A stretch of DNA of 64,000 nt from Adiantum capillus-veneris (taxonomy: Eukaryota; Streptophyta; Polypodiopsida; Polypodiales; Pteridaceae): contig CM043942.1 of the NCBI GenBank assembly GCA_014529385.2, forward strand, positions 32,050,469-32,114,468. The letters run 5' to 3'. A program made the position numbers and the translations under genes. Below, one piece after another: positions 22,214 through 31,894 of the stretch. Each line of letters opens with the position of its first letter. Positions within the stretch are counted from its first letter, which is position 1. The notes beneath the pieces are model-generated. The model searched no databases. It had not been told where the DNA came from and saw only the letters and a program-made list of their open reading frames with translations.

Positions 22214-22592
22214 CCCCTATTAACCTTTTGTGCTTTGTAGCCTCTTTGTAATTTGGTCTTTGTACCCTCAGTTTGATGATAATGAAACAACGGCTTTATT
22301 TTTCGTTCACTAGTTGTTTATTGCTCATTGATTGTCTATTTGTTGTACTCATATTGTTCATTGACTGTCTATTTATTGTACTCGTATTGTTCTTTTCGAC
22401 ATCATCATGAGCATCTTCAAGTAGAGATTATTTTTTCTCCAGTATCTCTATCCAAGTGGACTGTTGTTGCCATAGAAGTTCAGGAAATTAATGAAATGGA
22501 AATCAATAGCCTGGAAGGTATACTTTTCAAGTGTATTTTGAAAAGGTTAATATGTCAGTCTGATTGAGGTTTTTAAGGCATGGTACTTGTCT

Positions 22593-23498
22593 ATGGTAGA
22601 ACTTAGCTGGATTGGAGATGTTCAAGAACCAGATGAGAAGGTTGAAGACATAGCAGCTAAGTAGGATGCAGAGCAGGATGCAGATGTAACACCAGATAAA
22701 GTAGAGGAAGACCAGGAACCAGCAGTTTGCCTTGAAATTGAGGAGATTTTGCCAAACTACCCTGGATGGGGATATCTTGTTTTGAATTTCTGCAAGATTA
22801 AAAAGCTCATCATCCTTGATCTCGATGGAGTATTTGTGAAACGAGATGTAAGAAAACGTGATCCAAAGACTGGACAACTTAAACACTCTCCACTTCCTGC
22901 TTCCAACAGAGTTAAACTAAAAAGAGTGGATGAGAATTTGTGCATCTACTACCGTAGAGATGTTGAGCAATTTGTTTGGGATTTGAGGCAAATAGTAGAT
23001 GCAATGATTTGGAGCACTTGTACTGCTGCTAACATTGAGCTAATCCTCTATACATGTTGGCCAGACATATGGGAACATAGGACTTATTACTTTAGGGATC
23101 TCTTCTCAAACTCGCAATGTGAGAAGTGGTCGTATTTTGAAGAGATTGCTGGAGCTCCAAGAGACCTTGCAGGTGAACGTGTGTCTTTCAAGCCCCTTTA
23201 CCATGTCTGGAACAAGTTTCCAGAATATGACTCCTCTCGGACAATGCTGGTAGTAGATGACTCCAGATATAAAAATATGCGCCATGTCTGGGACAACTAT
23301 ATATGTCCACCCACCTTTGATACTCTTGATGAAAACCAAGACCCTGATTACCTCACGCGCACACTGTTGCCATGGCTGTGCAGATGGGCACTAACCCCCA
23401 ATTCCCTGGAGTATACAAAGGCAAACCCCATCAGCAATCCCAAAGATGAACTTTTGAGTCTAGTCTTTGAGCACTTTGTTATAAATGGAGATGAATGA
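22593..23498 (+). pseudogene. FCP1/NIF-type phosphatase domain protein, one nonsense codon
   Basis: The frame carries LIILDLDGVFV, the DxDG(T/V) signature of the FCP1/NIF branch of HAD phosphatases (Asp codons at 22818 and 22824). It is followed by the WSTCTAANIE block and, about 150 residues from the first motif, MLVVDDSRYKN with the paired Asp of the family (23256-23261). The last part, with PPTFD and a Leu/Trp-rich end, also fits. Family members remove phosphate from Ser/Thr, for example on the RNA polymerase II tail. An acidic lead-in of about 50 codons contains an in-frame TAG at 22662, consistent with CAG to TAG. The domain itself is open from about 22665 to the stop. The start is uncertain (ATG at 22593, or joined to an upstream exon near 22430-22516). 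It could be a captured host gene or a long-standing transposon gene. Confidence 0.7.
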
Positions 23499-23639
23499 GA
23501 TTGTACATCCGTAATTTAAGAAACGTTATATATTGTACATTCTTGGTGGATATGTAGACGTTTTTGGATAATTGTTGTAATATACTTTTTGTAATATACA
23601 GAAGTTCTGGCACTTTACATGTCTCTGCACTATACATTT

Positions 23640-23945
23640 CTCTACACTTCTGAATGTCTCAGAACCACTTTTTAGTGGTGCTAAACCCCTAAAACATGGT
23701 TAAATTTTTATTGTGTTATTGCAATAGTTTTTCTGGAACTGCAACAGCATTTAATGGTGATGTTTGGGGGGAGTGGTGAAGCATTCTTAACCACTTTTTA
23801 GTGGTGCTAACCCACTTTAGCACCACTAAAAAGTGGTAAATTTTTATTGAGTTTTTTTGGAACTACAACACTTTTTAGTGGTGATGTTTGGGGGGGGGGG
23901 GGGGGGGGGAGGGGGGAGTGGTGAAGCATTCTCAAAAACCAACAT
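23640..23945. repeat. Convergent spacer: AGTGGTG repeats, 48 bp hairpin and G20 run
   Basis: A unit with GCAACAGCATTTAATGGTGA and GGGGGGAGTGGTGAAGCATT occurs at about 23705-23790 and, diverged, at about 23840-23935. In the second copy the G6 stretch has become G20-A-G6 (about 23890-23916). Between them, ACCACTTTTTAGTGGTGCTA (23790-23809) and its exact reverse complement (23818-23837) form a 20 bp stem with an 8-base loop. This lies between the 3' ends of the phosphatase gene and the minus-strand gene. Confidence 0.9.
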
Positions 23946-24083
23946 GTCAATTCCATCGTACGTTTACACCAATTCCATCTTGTTCAATCTTTCACTAGAT
24001 GATATAAGATGAGATTTGATTTACAATTCAAAGGGCATGCTGTTGTATATTGCCTCATGGTTTTCATTGGAAATTTCAAACAC

Positions 24084-27000
24084 TTATCCTATGCCCTCGA
24101 GCACTACAGGCTCCATAGGGAACTTTATTGCCCTTATCAAGTGGGAATATATGAAAACTACTGGCTTGTTATCCCACAACTCATACAAGTTTGCTTGTAG
24201 GGATTTATACCAATGGCTCGTGACCATATAAGTATGCTTCTCTATCTTGTTGCCCCATGCATCAATTTGCTTGTTAGTTGTTAGGCCCTTAGCTACTACA
24301 CACTTCAAAATATAGAAGTCAACAGCCTCCTCATTATTCTCTTCAGAAGTGACATCAAAATTGTCTCCAGGTGTGAGAGCATCGCTTAAGGAGTCATAAT
24401 GACCTGCATAAGTGGCACCATGGAACTCCTCATCGTCTAAGTCTCCGTATGATTGGGAATCATTAGCAAGTGGCTCCAAAGTGTGATATTGCCATGTCTC
24501 CACATGTGATCTGTTCATACACCTTCTCCAATGGCCAAGCTTGCAAGGAAAACAAAAGCATGACAACCGTTTTGATCGCTATGCACAAGTGTTGTTCTCA
24601 GAATACCCATTCACACAGTGCATTGCTCTTGAGACCTTCAATGGTTTGCAGTTCCATTGATGGGATCGCTGAACATCGCCTAGCTTGACCTCCCAGAACA
24701 CCCTATTGACCTCCCTCTTTTGCTTGTCATGCATAACAGTTGCTCCAGTACTGAGATGCATTCTCAAAAAAGAGACAACTTCAACTGCACAAGTCAATCG
24801 CACGCTATTTTGCTTCAATTTCTCATGAGTTAGAGCCCTTTTAATGACAGCCCCAGCCCCATCATGTTCCCCCTTTCCATGTCCTGAGCAAAAAAAATTC
24901 CAATTCATTTCCATGCCAGTAAGGCTCCAATATCTAGCAACAAAGTAAAATGGTCGCTTTGCTTTAAATTGTGAAGCTGCGCCATCTGACCAAACCCAAT
25001 GTTTTTTAAAGCTTAGCCCTTGATCTCTCAACCATTGAGCATGTAAGAGAAAAGCATGCTGCACAAATAAGGTGTCATGTTGTTTATCATCTGAGACAAA
25101 AAAGTGCATGGTCTTCTTTATTGCACCTGATGCGATGCGGAAATAAGTAATCAGGACAAAGATAGTGACCTGCTTAGTGTACCAATGCATTGACTGGATC
25201 TCATTTTGCTCCTTGAAGGAGTACTTCTCTGCAAAGTCAACGATGGAGACAACCACATCATCTGGAAACAAAGAAATGCAGTCCTTGAACTGTTGTGCTT
25301 GCCACCTAAATATAAAATTGTGAGTGACATACTTCTTCAAGTGGTCTTGGTACACTCGCAAAAGTTCTCTAGGCAGCATTTTCTTGTGGACAATGTCTTT
25401 CACAGTGCTCTTTCTAGCTTCATTGTTTAATCTAGTAGCACCCACTATATTTTCAAAAAAACTTCACAGATACTTGCTTACTCTGCTCAACTTCTTCTCT
25501 TGGACATATCTGAATATTACCTACACCGCATGCATTGCATGTTCCCATTAAGCATTGGTAGCTATGGAAACTATGTTTTGCAAGTATAGGGTAGAGTATA
25601 GACTCCAACAGTGAAGTGGTACTCATACTTGCATTTTTGTATGCAAGACATCCATGGTTGACAACTTCATCATGATGAAGGCATATAGGGCAGCTGCACA
25701 TGCAGCAAGAACCATGAAGATCAAAACTTCGAGTCCGCATGTGATTTACTGCCTCTTCAAGGAAAATCATTTGTACATGCACAATACAACATCAGGTGTA
25801 GCGATCCCTCAATTTTCGGACAAAGAACGGTTTCATAGACTCGAAGCAACGTTGCAAAATCTGAATATCTGCATACTTTGTCTTGAATCTTAAATAAAGC
25901 TCCACCTGCAATATACATGTATACAAATGTTAAAAATAAACTTAGCATTCAAAACTGGTTAAATTGTTTCAAAACATCAAAAAGTGATTCTATATCACTA
26001 AAAACTGGTGTGCACCACTAAAAACTAGTAATGATACATTCAGTAGTATTGTTTTACTTGTGAAAATAATGCACCGCAAATACAAATTAGTGTAGAAACT
26101 AGTAACCATACAAAAAGGTAGAATATTAAGAGGTTGTGTGAGGACAACTTAATAGTGGTGAGAAACCGCATTCAACGTAACTAAAAAGTGGTTTGGCACG
26201 ACTTAAAAGTGAATTCAAACCACTTGACGGTGATGAACCGCCAATAAAAAATGGTGTGCACTGCTTGAATATGGTGGGCAACGATTAAAAAGTGGTGAGT
26301 AAGGACATGAAAGTGCTGGGGAAGTTCAGAACTAGCACTTAAAAAGTAGTTGGGAGGGACAAAATACTAGGCGACAGACCATCATTAGCACTAGATAGTA
26401 GTCCAACACAACTTGAAAGTGGAGGAGCTCTTGTGAAAAGTGTTTGATGACCACTTTAGAGTGGTGAGCGACTAGTTCAAAGTGGCCAGTCACCAATTAA
26501 AATCTAGCACTTAAAAAGTAGCTGGGAGGGACAAAATACTAGGCGACAGACCAACATCAGAACTAGATAGTGGTCCAACACAACTTGGAAGTGGAGGAGC
26601 TCTTGTGAAAAGTGCTTGATGACCACTTGAGAGTGGTGAGCAACTAGCTCAAAGTGGGCAGTCACCACTTGAATGCAGATTTTGGTCACTTGAATGCGGT
26701 TTCTGGCCACTTGAAAGCGGGAACTTGCCGTTTGATTGCAGTGACAAGGTTTTAGCTACCACTTGAAAGTGGTGTCTTGCCACTTGGGAGTGGTGCCTCA
26801 TCACTTGCATGGAGTGATGACTGACGTAGTGACATGAAAGTGGGTCTCACCACTTGACAACCACTTGAAATTAGTAAGCAACTAATTCAAAGTGGGAAGT
26901 CACCACTTGAACGCTAATTCTGGTCACTTGAATGCGGTGTCTGGCCAATTGAAAGTGGGAGCTTGCCGCTTAATTGCAGTGACAAGGTTTTAGCTACCAC

Positions 27001-28943
27001 TTGAAAGTGGTATCTCACCACTTGATGACCACTTGAGAATGGTGAGCAACTAGTTCAAAGTGGGCAGTCACCACTTGAACGCGGATTCTGGTCATTGGAA
27101 TGCGGTGTTTGGCCACTTGAAAGTGGTGTCTCACCACTTGCATGGAGTGATGACTAATGTAGTGACTTTGCACATGAAAGTGGTGTCTCACCACTTGATG
27201 ACCACTTGAGAGTGGTAAGAAACTAGTTCAAAGTGGGCAGTCACTACTTTAATGCATTTTCTGGTCACTTGAATGCGGTGTCTGGCCACTTGAAAGCGAG
27301 AACTTTCCGCTTGATTGCAGTGACAAGGTTTTAGTTACTACTTGAAAGTGGTGTCACACCACTTGGGAGTGGTGCCTCACCACTTGCATGGAGTGATGGA
27401 CTGACGTAGTGACTTAGCACATGAAAGTGGCTTCTCACCACTTGAATGCGGTCAGACACCACGTGAAAGTGGTTTTTATACGTGTAAGTGTTGTGTGCAC
27501 CGCTTCATTGTGGTGTGACAGCACTTGTAAGTGTTTACTAACATAATGTGTTCAAACTCCACTAATATGGTTTTGGTTACCATCATAAGGTGGTGGGCAC
27601 CATTGGTGCAACAGCAATAAAAAGTCTATGGCACTACTATAACTGTTGCACCATGACTAAAAGCTGCTACATCACTTGGAAAAAGTGAGTTGCACCACCA
27701 AAAACGTTTGCACCTGTAACACCCTACACCCTACGAGTTTGTAAAACACGTCTGTTAGCATTGGGTAAACAAGACTTTTTAGTGGGTGAACACCACTTTG
27801 TAGGGTTTACGGTGCAACGTTGGTGCATTTCTAGTAAAAACTGTTTCTTAAACATTAAAACCTGCTACAAAACATTAAAAACTGGTTCGAACACACTAAA
27901 AAGTGGTGTGGAAACACAAGTAAAAGTGCTTCAAAAACATTTAGAACTATTGATCAAATTTTAGAAGTGGTTCAGATAATTAGAGACCAATATAGTAATG
28001 TTTCACCACTTTTTAATGTTGCAGCACCACTAAAAAGTGGTGCAAAACACCAAAACAAGCTGTAGCACTAATAAAAAGAAGTATAGAAACATAATGTTGT
28101 GGCAGTAATGAGTTGTAGCACCAATAAAAAGTGGTAGAGAAACATAATGTTGTAGCAGGAATATGAGTTGTAGCACCAATAAAAAGTGCTAAAAAAATAT
28201 ATCAATTACCTGAGGCTCCTCAAGAAGGTGGATTGGATGCTTTACATATGAACATCTAGCTAGTCTCTTACTGCAAACATATTTCTTATTGGGGGGCACC
28301 CTCGTCTCATCTGTCCAAAATTGAAAGACTATGTCTTTAACATTTTGAGTGATGTGAGTTCTCCGTGCATCATCTCTATGACACGCAGATGCAGGAACGA
28401 ACCATCGGATTCACTTGACACTATTAAGTGATGTTTGGCTGAATATAAGTTTCTTTTGTGGATCCCCATAAGCTTGGCAGCTTGCGGTATGCTCATGTCA
28501 GTGTTTTGCTCCTTGCTTCCACCATTCACCAACATCAACATTGCTGATTTCTTCACAAAAAACTCGTCTGAAGATCTTGGGACCTTCACATGATTCAAAG
28601 TGTTGCGGATGTTTCTCAGCATAATTGCTTCCAACTCTTTGGATTTACTCCTCATAGTAAGGAAGCAAGGATGTTGAAGAAGTTCATCAAATATTTCCTT
28701 CCTACCACTTGCATCCATTCCCACGGTTAATGTATCAAAGTGTTGTACCATAGATTGACATATCCTTCGTTTCTTTCTTTCATCCATCCCCCCCGTATTG
28801 CTTTCTGTCACAAAGTTGACCATTGCCTTACGTTGCTTTCGTTTCTGAGCAGCCCAATATTCCCTCATTAATTTTCTGCGCTGAAGTTGAGCTTCTCTAC
28901 TCAATGACGATGAGCTGATAGACAATTTTTCACTGTGCTCCAT
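24084..28943 (-). pseudogene. Split transposase-like gene (about 850 codons) with Cys-rich and D/D/E-like blocks
   Basis: Exon A (28943-28210, ATG at 28943) encodes a basic start and FWTDETRVPPNKK before its donor. Exon B (25905-24084) joins in phase 0 across a 2304 bp intron. Exon B encodes a Cys-rich stretch (CCMCSCPIC, later CNACG), then IVDFAEKY, VWSDGAASQFK and HGKGEHDGAGAVIKR. The spaced Asp/Asp/Glu (25236, 24984 and 24869, with a further Asp at 24863) and the surrounding words resemble a transposase-like family that I recall as multicopy in animal and plant genomes. It ends with a Cys-containing CFCFPC segment and an acidic tail. Damage: a frame change near 28385, TGA at 25792, one extra T in a run near 25452, and TAG at 24579. 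The intron holds the palindrome array. DNA cleavage is inferred, not shown. Confidence 0.6.
25906..28209. repeat. Palindromic CCACTTGAAAGTGG array filling an intron
   Basis: Dozens of CCACTT or AAGTGG half-sites, often paired as CCACTTGAAAGTGGTG, fill about 26000-28190. Between about 26470 and 27260 they form longer units marked by CAAAGTGGGCAGTCACCA, recurring at about 26478, 26652, 26889, 27054 and 27229. The flanking GT-AG borders (donor 28209, acceptor 25906, minus strand) make the array intronic. The spacer differs outside the core (GAA, TTTTT, TAAAA), so the half-site rather than the whole word is conserved. Confidence 0.88.
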
Positions 28944-29094
28944 TGTTGCAGTACTTTCAAAGGATTGCTCTACAAGAAATACAATACAAATCATAACTAC
29001 ACGCTATACTTTTAATTAATACATGGCACTTCTTGCACTAATTAACAAGATACTAACAAATCATAATAAGTGTTTACATACCTCAAGAATCATC

Positions 29095-29766
29095 AAGTAG
29101 AAGAGGAACCTATAAAGATAGAGTTCGTGAGAGAGAGAGAAAGATTGCTGAGAGAGAGAGAGATGAGTGTGAGCTCAGACACAAGAGGAGCCATGCTTAG
29201 AGAGAGAAAGAGAGAGAGAGAGAGAGGGTGCTGAGCGATACAGAAAGCTCAGCAAGAGCTCTGTGAGAGAGAGATAGAGAGGAGCTAGATAGAGCTCCAA
29301 GAGAGATCTCAGAGACAAAGAAAAATCAAAGCAGAGAGAAAGCTCAGACAGGTTGTAGCGGGAAAGAAGAGGCGGACAATAATCCAGCGTTCAACATTAA
29401 ATTACATTTAGTCTCATTAATTGTGGTACGTTAGGAGACTTAATTGACGTACCTTAGGAGAGTGATATTCTTTTTGAGATTTGAAGCACTTTTAAAACAC
29501 CCACTTTTAAGCGCAAAAAAGAAATGTCCTTGACATTGCTTTCCAGGCCACCTATACATGCTTTCACCCATTGTTATTATAAAACGGAGCAAAATTGTTC
29601 AAAACCGCGAATCCTACAAGAATCCCAACTATCTCTTTCTTTTTTGACGTAGAACTTGAAGGTGCTTGTAGCTTTGGAATGTTCAAAGGCTAGCAGCAAC
29701 AGAACGCGTTCTTCTTCTATTCAACTTGAGTGATGGAAGAGGCAAGTCGATAACTCAAAATTTTCA

Positions 29767-29846
<80 letters not shown>

Positions 29847-29853
29847 CACACAA
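29095..29853. other. GA-rich sequence and (GA)n microsatellite, no gene
   Basis: From about 29125 to 29340 the plus strand is dominated by GAGAGA and GAGCTC-like words upstream of the minus-strand gene. A pure (GA)n run fills about 29770-29842, ending just before the CACTA TnpD remnant. The right end of the inserted unit and the return to CACTA sequence must lie in this interval, but I cannot place the joint. Confidence 0.6.
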
Positions 29854-30222
29854 TCAAATCTTGCCGATCAGATGGTCCCATGGTAGATTACCCACATTCT
29901 TGAATATGTGCATTGGATTGAGCAAGTGATTGGTCATCAGTCGGGTCCAGTATGGTAACTTGTACCATAGAGATAGTCTCTTCATTCTTAGGGGCAATCC
30001 GTCATCACACATTTCCTTCTGCTCTAACCATGCTTGTGCAAACATCCTCGGTGGCTCTCTTCCCAAAAAGCCATCGCGTAACACATGATTCTCTGGAAGA
30101 TACACTTGATGACCTTCGTAGATTTTCTTCTTCAATGAGGGCACCCTACGTGCATTCAGTCTAGGTCCACATGTGACACATGCTCTGTATCCGCTTGTTT
30201 GAAGCCCTGCATGTATACACAC
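29854..30222 (-). pseudogene. CACTA TnpD (transposase family tnp2) fragment
   Basis: The frame reads LQTSGYRACVTCGP, then a basic YEGHQVYLPENHVLR stretch, then LPYWTRLMTNHLLNPMHIFK. This matches the tnp2 domain of En/Spm TnpD proteins (GY.ACP.CG, Y.GHRRFLP..H..R, and LPYW..L...HNLDVMHIEKN). TnpD is the catalytic CACTA transposase. About 120 codons remain, and the N-terminal and C-terminal parts are not seen. It lies on the same strand as the TnpA-like gene and at the other side of the nested insertions, which supports one original element. Confidence 0.8.
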
Positions 30223-30984
30223 CCACGTCTACATGATAGTGCATGTAGTGGACAAAACCCCTTTGCCTCTTCACTACCTGTAGCATTTCACAGCATCTTA
30301 ACATCTTTTAAAAGTAGATCTTTATTTGTAGCATGCAAGTACACCATTCTTGCAATGTAGCTGATGCCTGCTCGAAGCACTTAATTATTACTCTAGATTT
30401 GATGGCCTGTGGTGAGTGTGTGACCCTTGGAATCGTCATCTTGCATCACTAATTTCTGTGGTGTGTGTGTGGGTGTGTATGTGTGACCCTTGGAATCGTC
30501 ATCTTGCATCACTAATTTCTATGTAGGCTCAATTTGCTCTTCCATTGGCTGATCATGATGGCTTATTGTATGGTAGCAGCAGTCAAAAATGCAGGTGGAA
30601 TTGCTGGTCCGCATGGACTGTCGAGGTTGTGAGCGCAGGAAATTTTCTCATGTAGGAAAACGGAGTCTTTTTCTATGTTTTTCATATGAGCAAGTGTTTT
30701 TCATACAATGCTTACCATCATGAGCGCACCTTCATTGACATGCACTAAAATCTAACCTAAATCTAAAAAAAGCTAGTCCATCAAACATAAATCTAGATCT
30801 AATTTAATTTTAAACTCAAAATAAACCTAAATCTAATCTAATATAACATAAATCTAAATCTAACGTAAATAAACCTAAATCTAATCAAACGTAAATCTAA
30901 CTAAAAATAAACCTCAATCTAATCTAATCTAACTTGAATAAACCTAAATCTAATCTAACGTAAGTCTACATCTAACTCAATTTT
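30223..30984. repeat. CACTA interior: 57 bp tandem repeat and AATCTAA-rich tract
   Basis: A unit containing GACCCTTGGAATCGTCATCT is repeated at about 30421 and 30485, separated by a GT-rich stretch. From about 30745 to 30980 the sequence is an irregular array of AAATCTAA, CCTAAATCTAAT and ACGTAAATC words. It is not the plant telomere repeat, as no TTTAGGG register is kept. No coding frame is supported. Confidence 0.75.
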
Positions 30985-31385
30985 TAACGTCTTTTGGGAT
31001 AGTTTCCTACGACGTTAAAACTCTCTTCTTCTCGTGTGTGTGTGTGCCAATAAAAAGAGAAAAATGGTATAACCTTTCTATCACCCAAGTGTGGTAGATT
31101 GGTTATGCCATTTTCCTCTTGAATAATAGGTCTTGAGTTCAACTTCTTGTCGGCTAGATCTTTAAGGTCTCTTGAATTAGTTTCCTACGACGTTAAATTA
31201 AACTGTCTTCTTCTTGGGTGTGTGTGCACGCCAATAAAAGGAGAAAAATGGTATAAATTTTCTATCACCCAAGTGTGATAGATTGGTTATGCCATTTCCC
31301 TCATGAATAACAGGTCTTGAGTTCAAGTCCTCGTCGACTAGATCTTTAAGGTCTCTTGGGATAGTTTCCTACGACGTTAAGACTC
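30985..31385 (+). repeat. Two tandem copies of a tRNA-like (SINE-head-like) unit, about 185 bp each
   Basis: The unit contains GATAGATTGGTTATGCC and, about 33 bases on, GGTCTTGAGTTCAAGTCC. These sit at the spacing of RNA polymerase III A and B boxes in tRNA genes, and the second element fits the GTTCRANYCC B-box pattern well. Copies lie at about 31080-31150 and 31262-31332 and share the flanking word GATAGTTTCCTACGACGTTA. No CCA-ready cloverleaf is evident, so I call it tRNA-derived, possibly a SINE, not a functional tRNA. Confidence 0.4.
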
Positions 31386-31480
31386 TCTTCTTCTTCTTCT
31401 TCTTCTTCTCTCTCTCTCTCTCTCCCTCCCTCCCTCTTTTCCTCTCTCAATGTGTGTGTGCATTCTTTGTTTATGCATGT

Positions 31481-31539
<59 letters not shown>

Positions 31540-31546
31540 AACACAA

Positions 31547-31581
<35 letters not shown>

Positions 31582-31690
31582 AAGAGGGGAAGGGAACATG
31601 AGAGTGAGGAGAGGGAAGGAGAATACCTGGCTCTCCTTCCTATCCTCATGTGTGTGTGTGTGTGTGGAGAAGAAAGAGAGAGAGAGAGGG
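31386..31690. repeat. Microsatellite cluster (TTC, CT, GT, GA)
   Basis: Successive short arrays of TTC, CT, GT and GA, including a (CT)n run at about 31482-31535. Overlapping frames on both strands are composition artefacts. Confidence 0.93.
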
Positions 31691-31726
31691 AGAGCGCGCT
31701 TTACCTTTGCTTGCTGGAGCGCACGT

Positions 31727-31757
31727 CGAAAACTCAGATCTGAGATCTGAGTTTTCG
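31727..31757. repeat. 31 bp palindrome near the CACTA right end
   Basis: CGAAAACTCAGATCT and its exact reverse complement are separated by a single G, which would form a tight hairpin. It lies about 135 bp inside the right CACTA terminus, just before the subterminal repeats. Confidence 0.9.
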
Positions 31758-31779
31758 GACGCTCTCGATTATTTTTTTA

Positions 31780-31891
31780 CCCCTGACGGCGTCGCTAAGT
31801 TACCCATAGCGACGCCTATAGAGACGCCATGGGTTTTCACATTTGAGGGTCGCACTGCGAGCGTCGCTAATATTAAGTACCTCTTGTAGTG
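31780..31891. repeat. CACTA right subterminal and terminal repeats
   Basis: CGTCGCTAA, TAGCGACGCC and related words repeat four to five times before the terminal TACCTCTTGTAGTG, the exact inverse of the left end. The array is shorter than at the left end. Confidence 0.88.
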
Positions 31892-31894
31892 TTT

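Larger units (their letters stand above)
20319..29400. mobile_element. Putative undescribed DNA transposon with phosphatase and DDE-like genes
   Basis: The unit begins at the sharp break in gag at about 20318. Its right limit is uncertain, before the CACTA TnpD remnant at 29854. It holds two plus-strand genes (20465-22213 and 22593-23498) converging on a split minus-strand gene (24084-28943). A palindromic motif, CCACTT...AAGTGG, is scattered through the 5' flank, intron 1 of the first gene, the convergent spacer and the 2.3 kb intron of the third gene, but not the exons. Sharing the motif across all noncoding parts argues that the three genes belong together. I could not find terminal inverted repeats or a target duplication, so the ends and the mobile status are inferences. 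Confidence 0.5.
7670..31891 (-). mobile_element. CACTA (En/Spm-type) DNA transposon, 24.2 kb, with nested insertions
   Basis: The left end reads CACTACAAGAGGTA and the right end is its exact 14 bp reverse complement. TTT flanks both sides (7667-7669 and 31892-31894), the 3 bp target duplication expected for this superfamily. Subterminal sequence at both ends is rich in TAGCGACG/TAGCGATG and its complement. A TnpA-like gene (8340-9632) and a TnpD/Tnp2 fragment (29854-30222) lie on the minus strand in the usual order. The uninterrupted target is preserved at about 52100-52115 in the duplicated block. About 20 kb in the middle consists of later insertions: a tandem Ty3 array and a second putative DNA transposon. 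Confidence 0.92.

Noticed and set aside
25970-28195. CRISPR array
   Set aside because: The repeats are short, variable in length and spacing, palindromic in both orientations and lie in a plant intron. There are no uniform repeats, unique spacers or cas genes.
30745-30980. Interstitial telomere repeat (CCCTAAA)n
   Set aside because: The words are AAATCTAA and CCTAAATCTAAT with irregular spacing. The CCCTAAA register is never kept.
31080-31332. Functional tRNA genes
   Set aside because: A-box and B-box-like words are present, but I could not form a cloverleaf with acceptor and anticodon stems, so only a tRNA-derived repeat is claimed.
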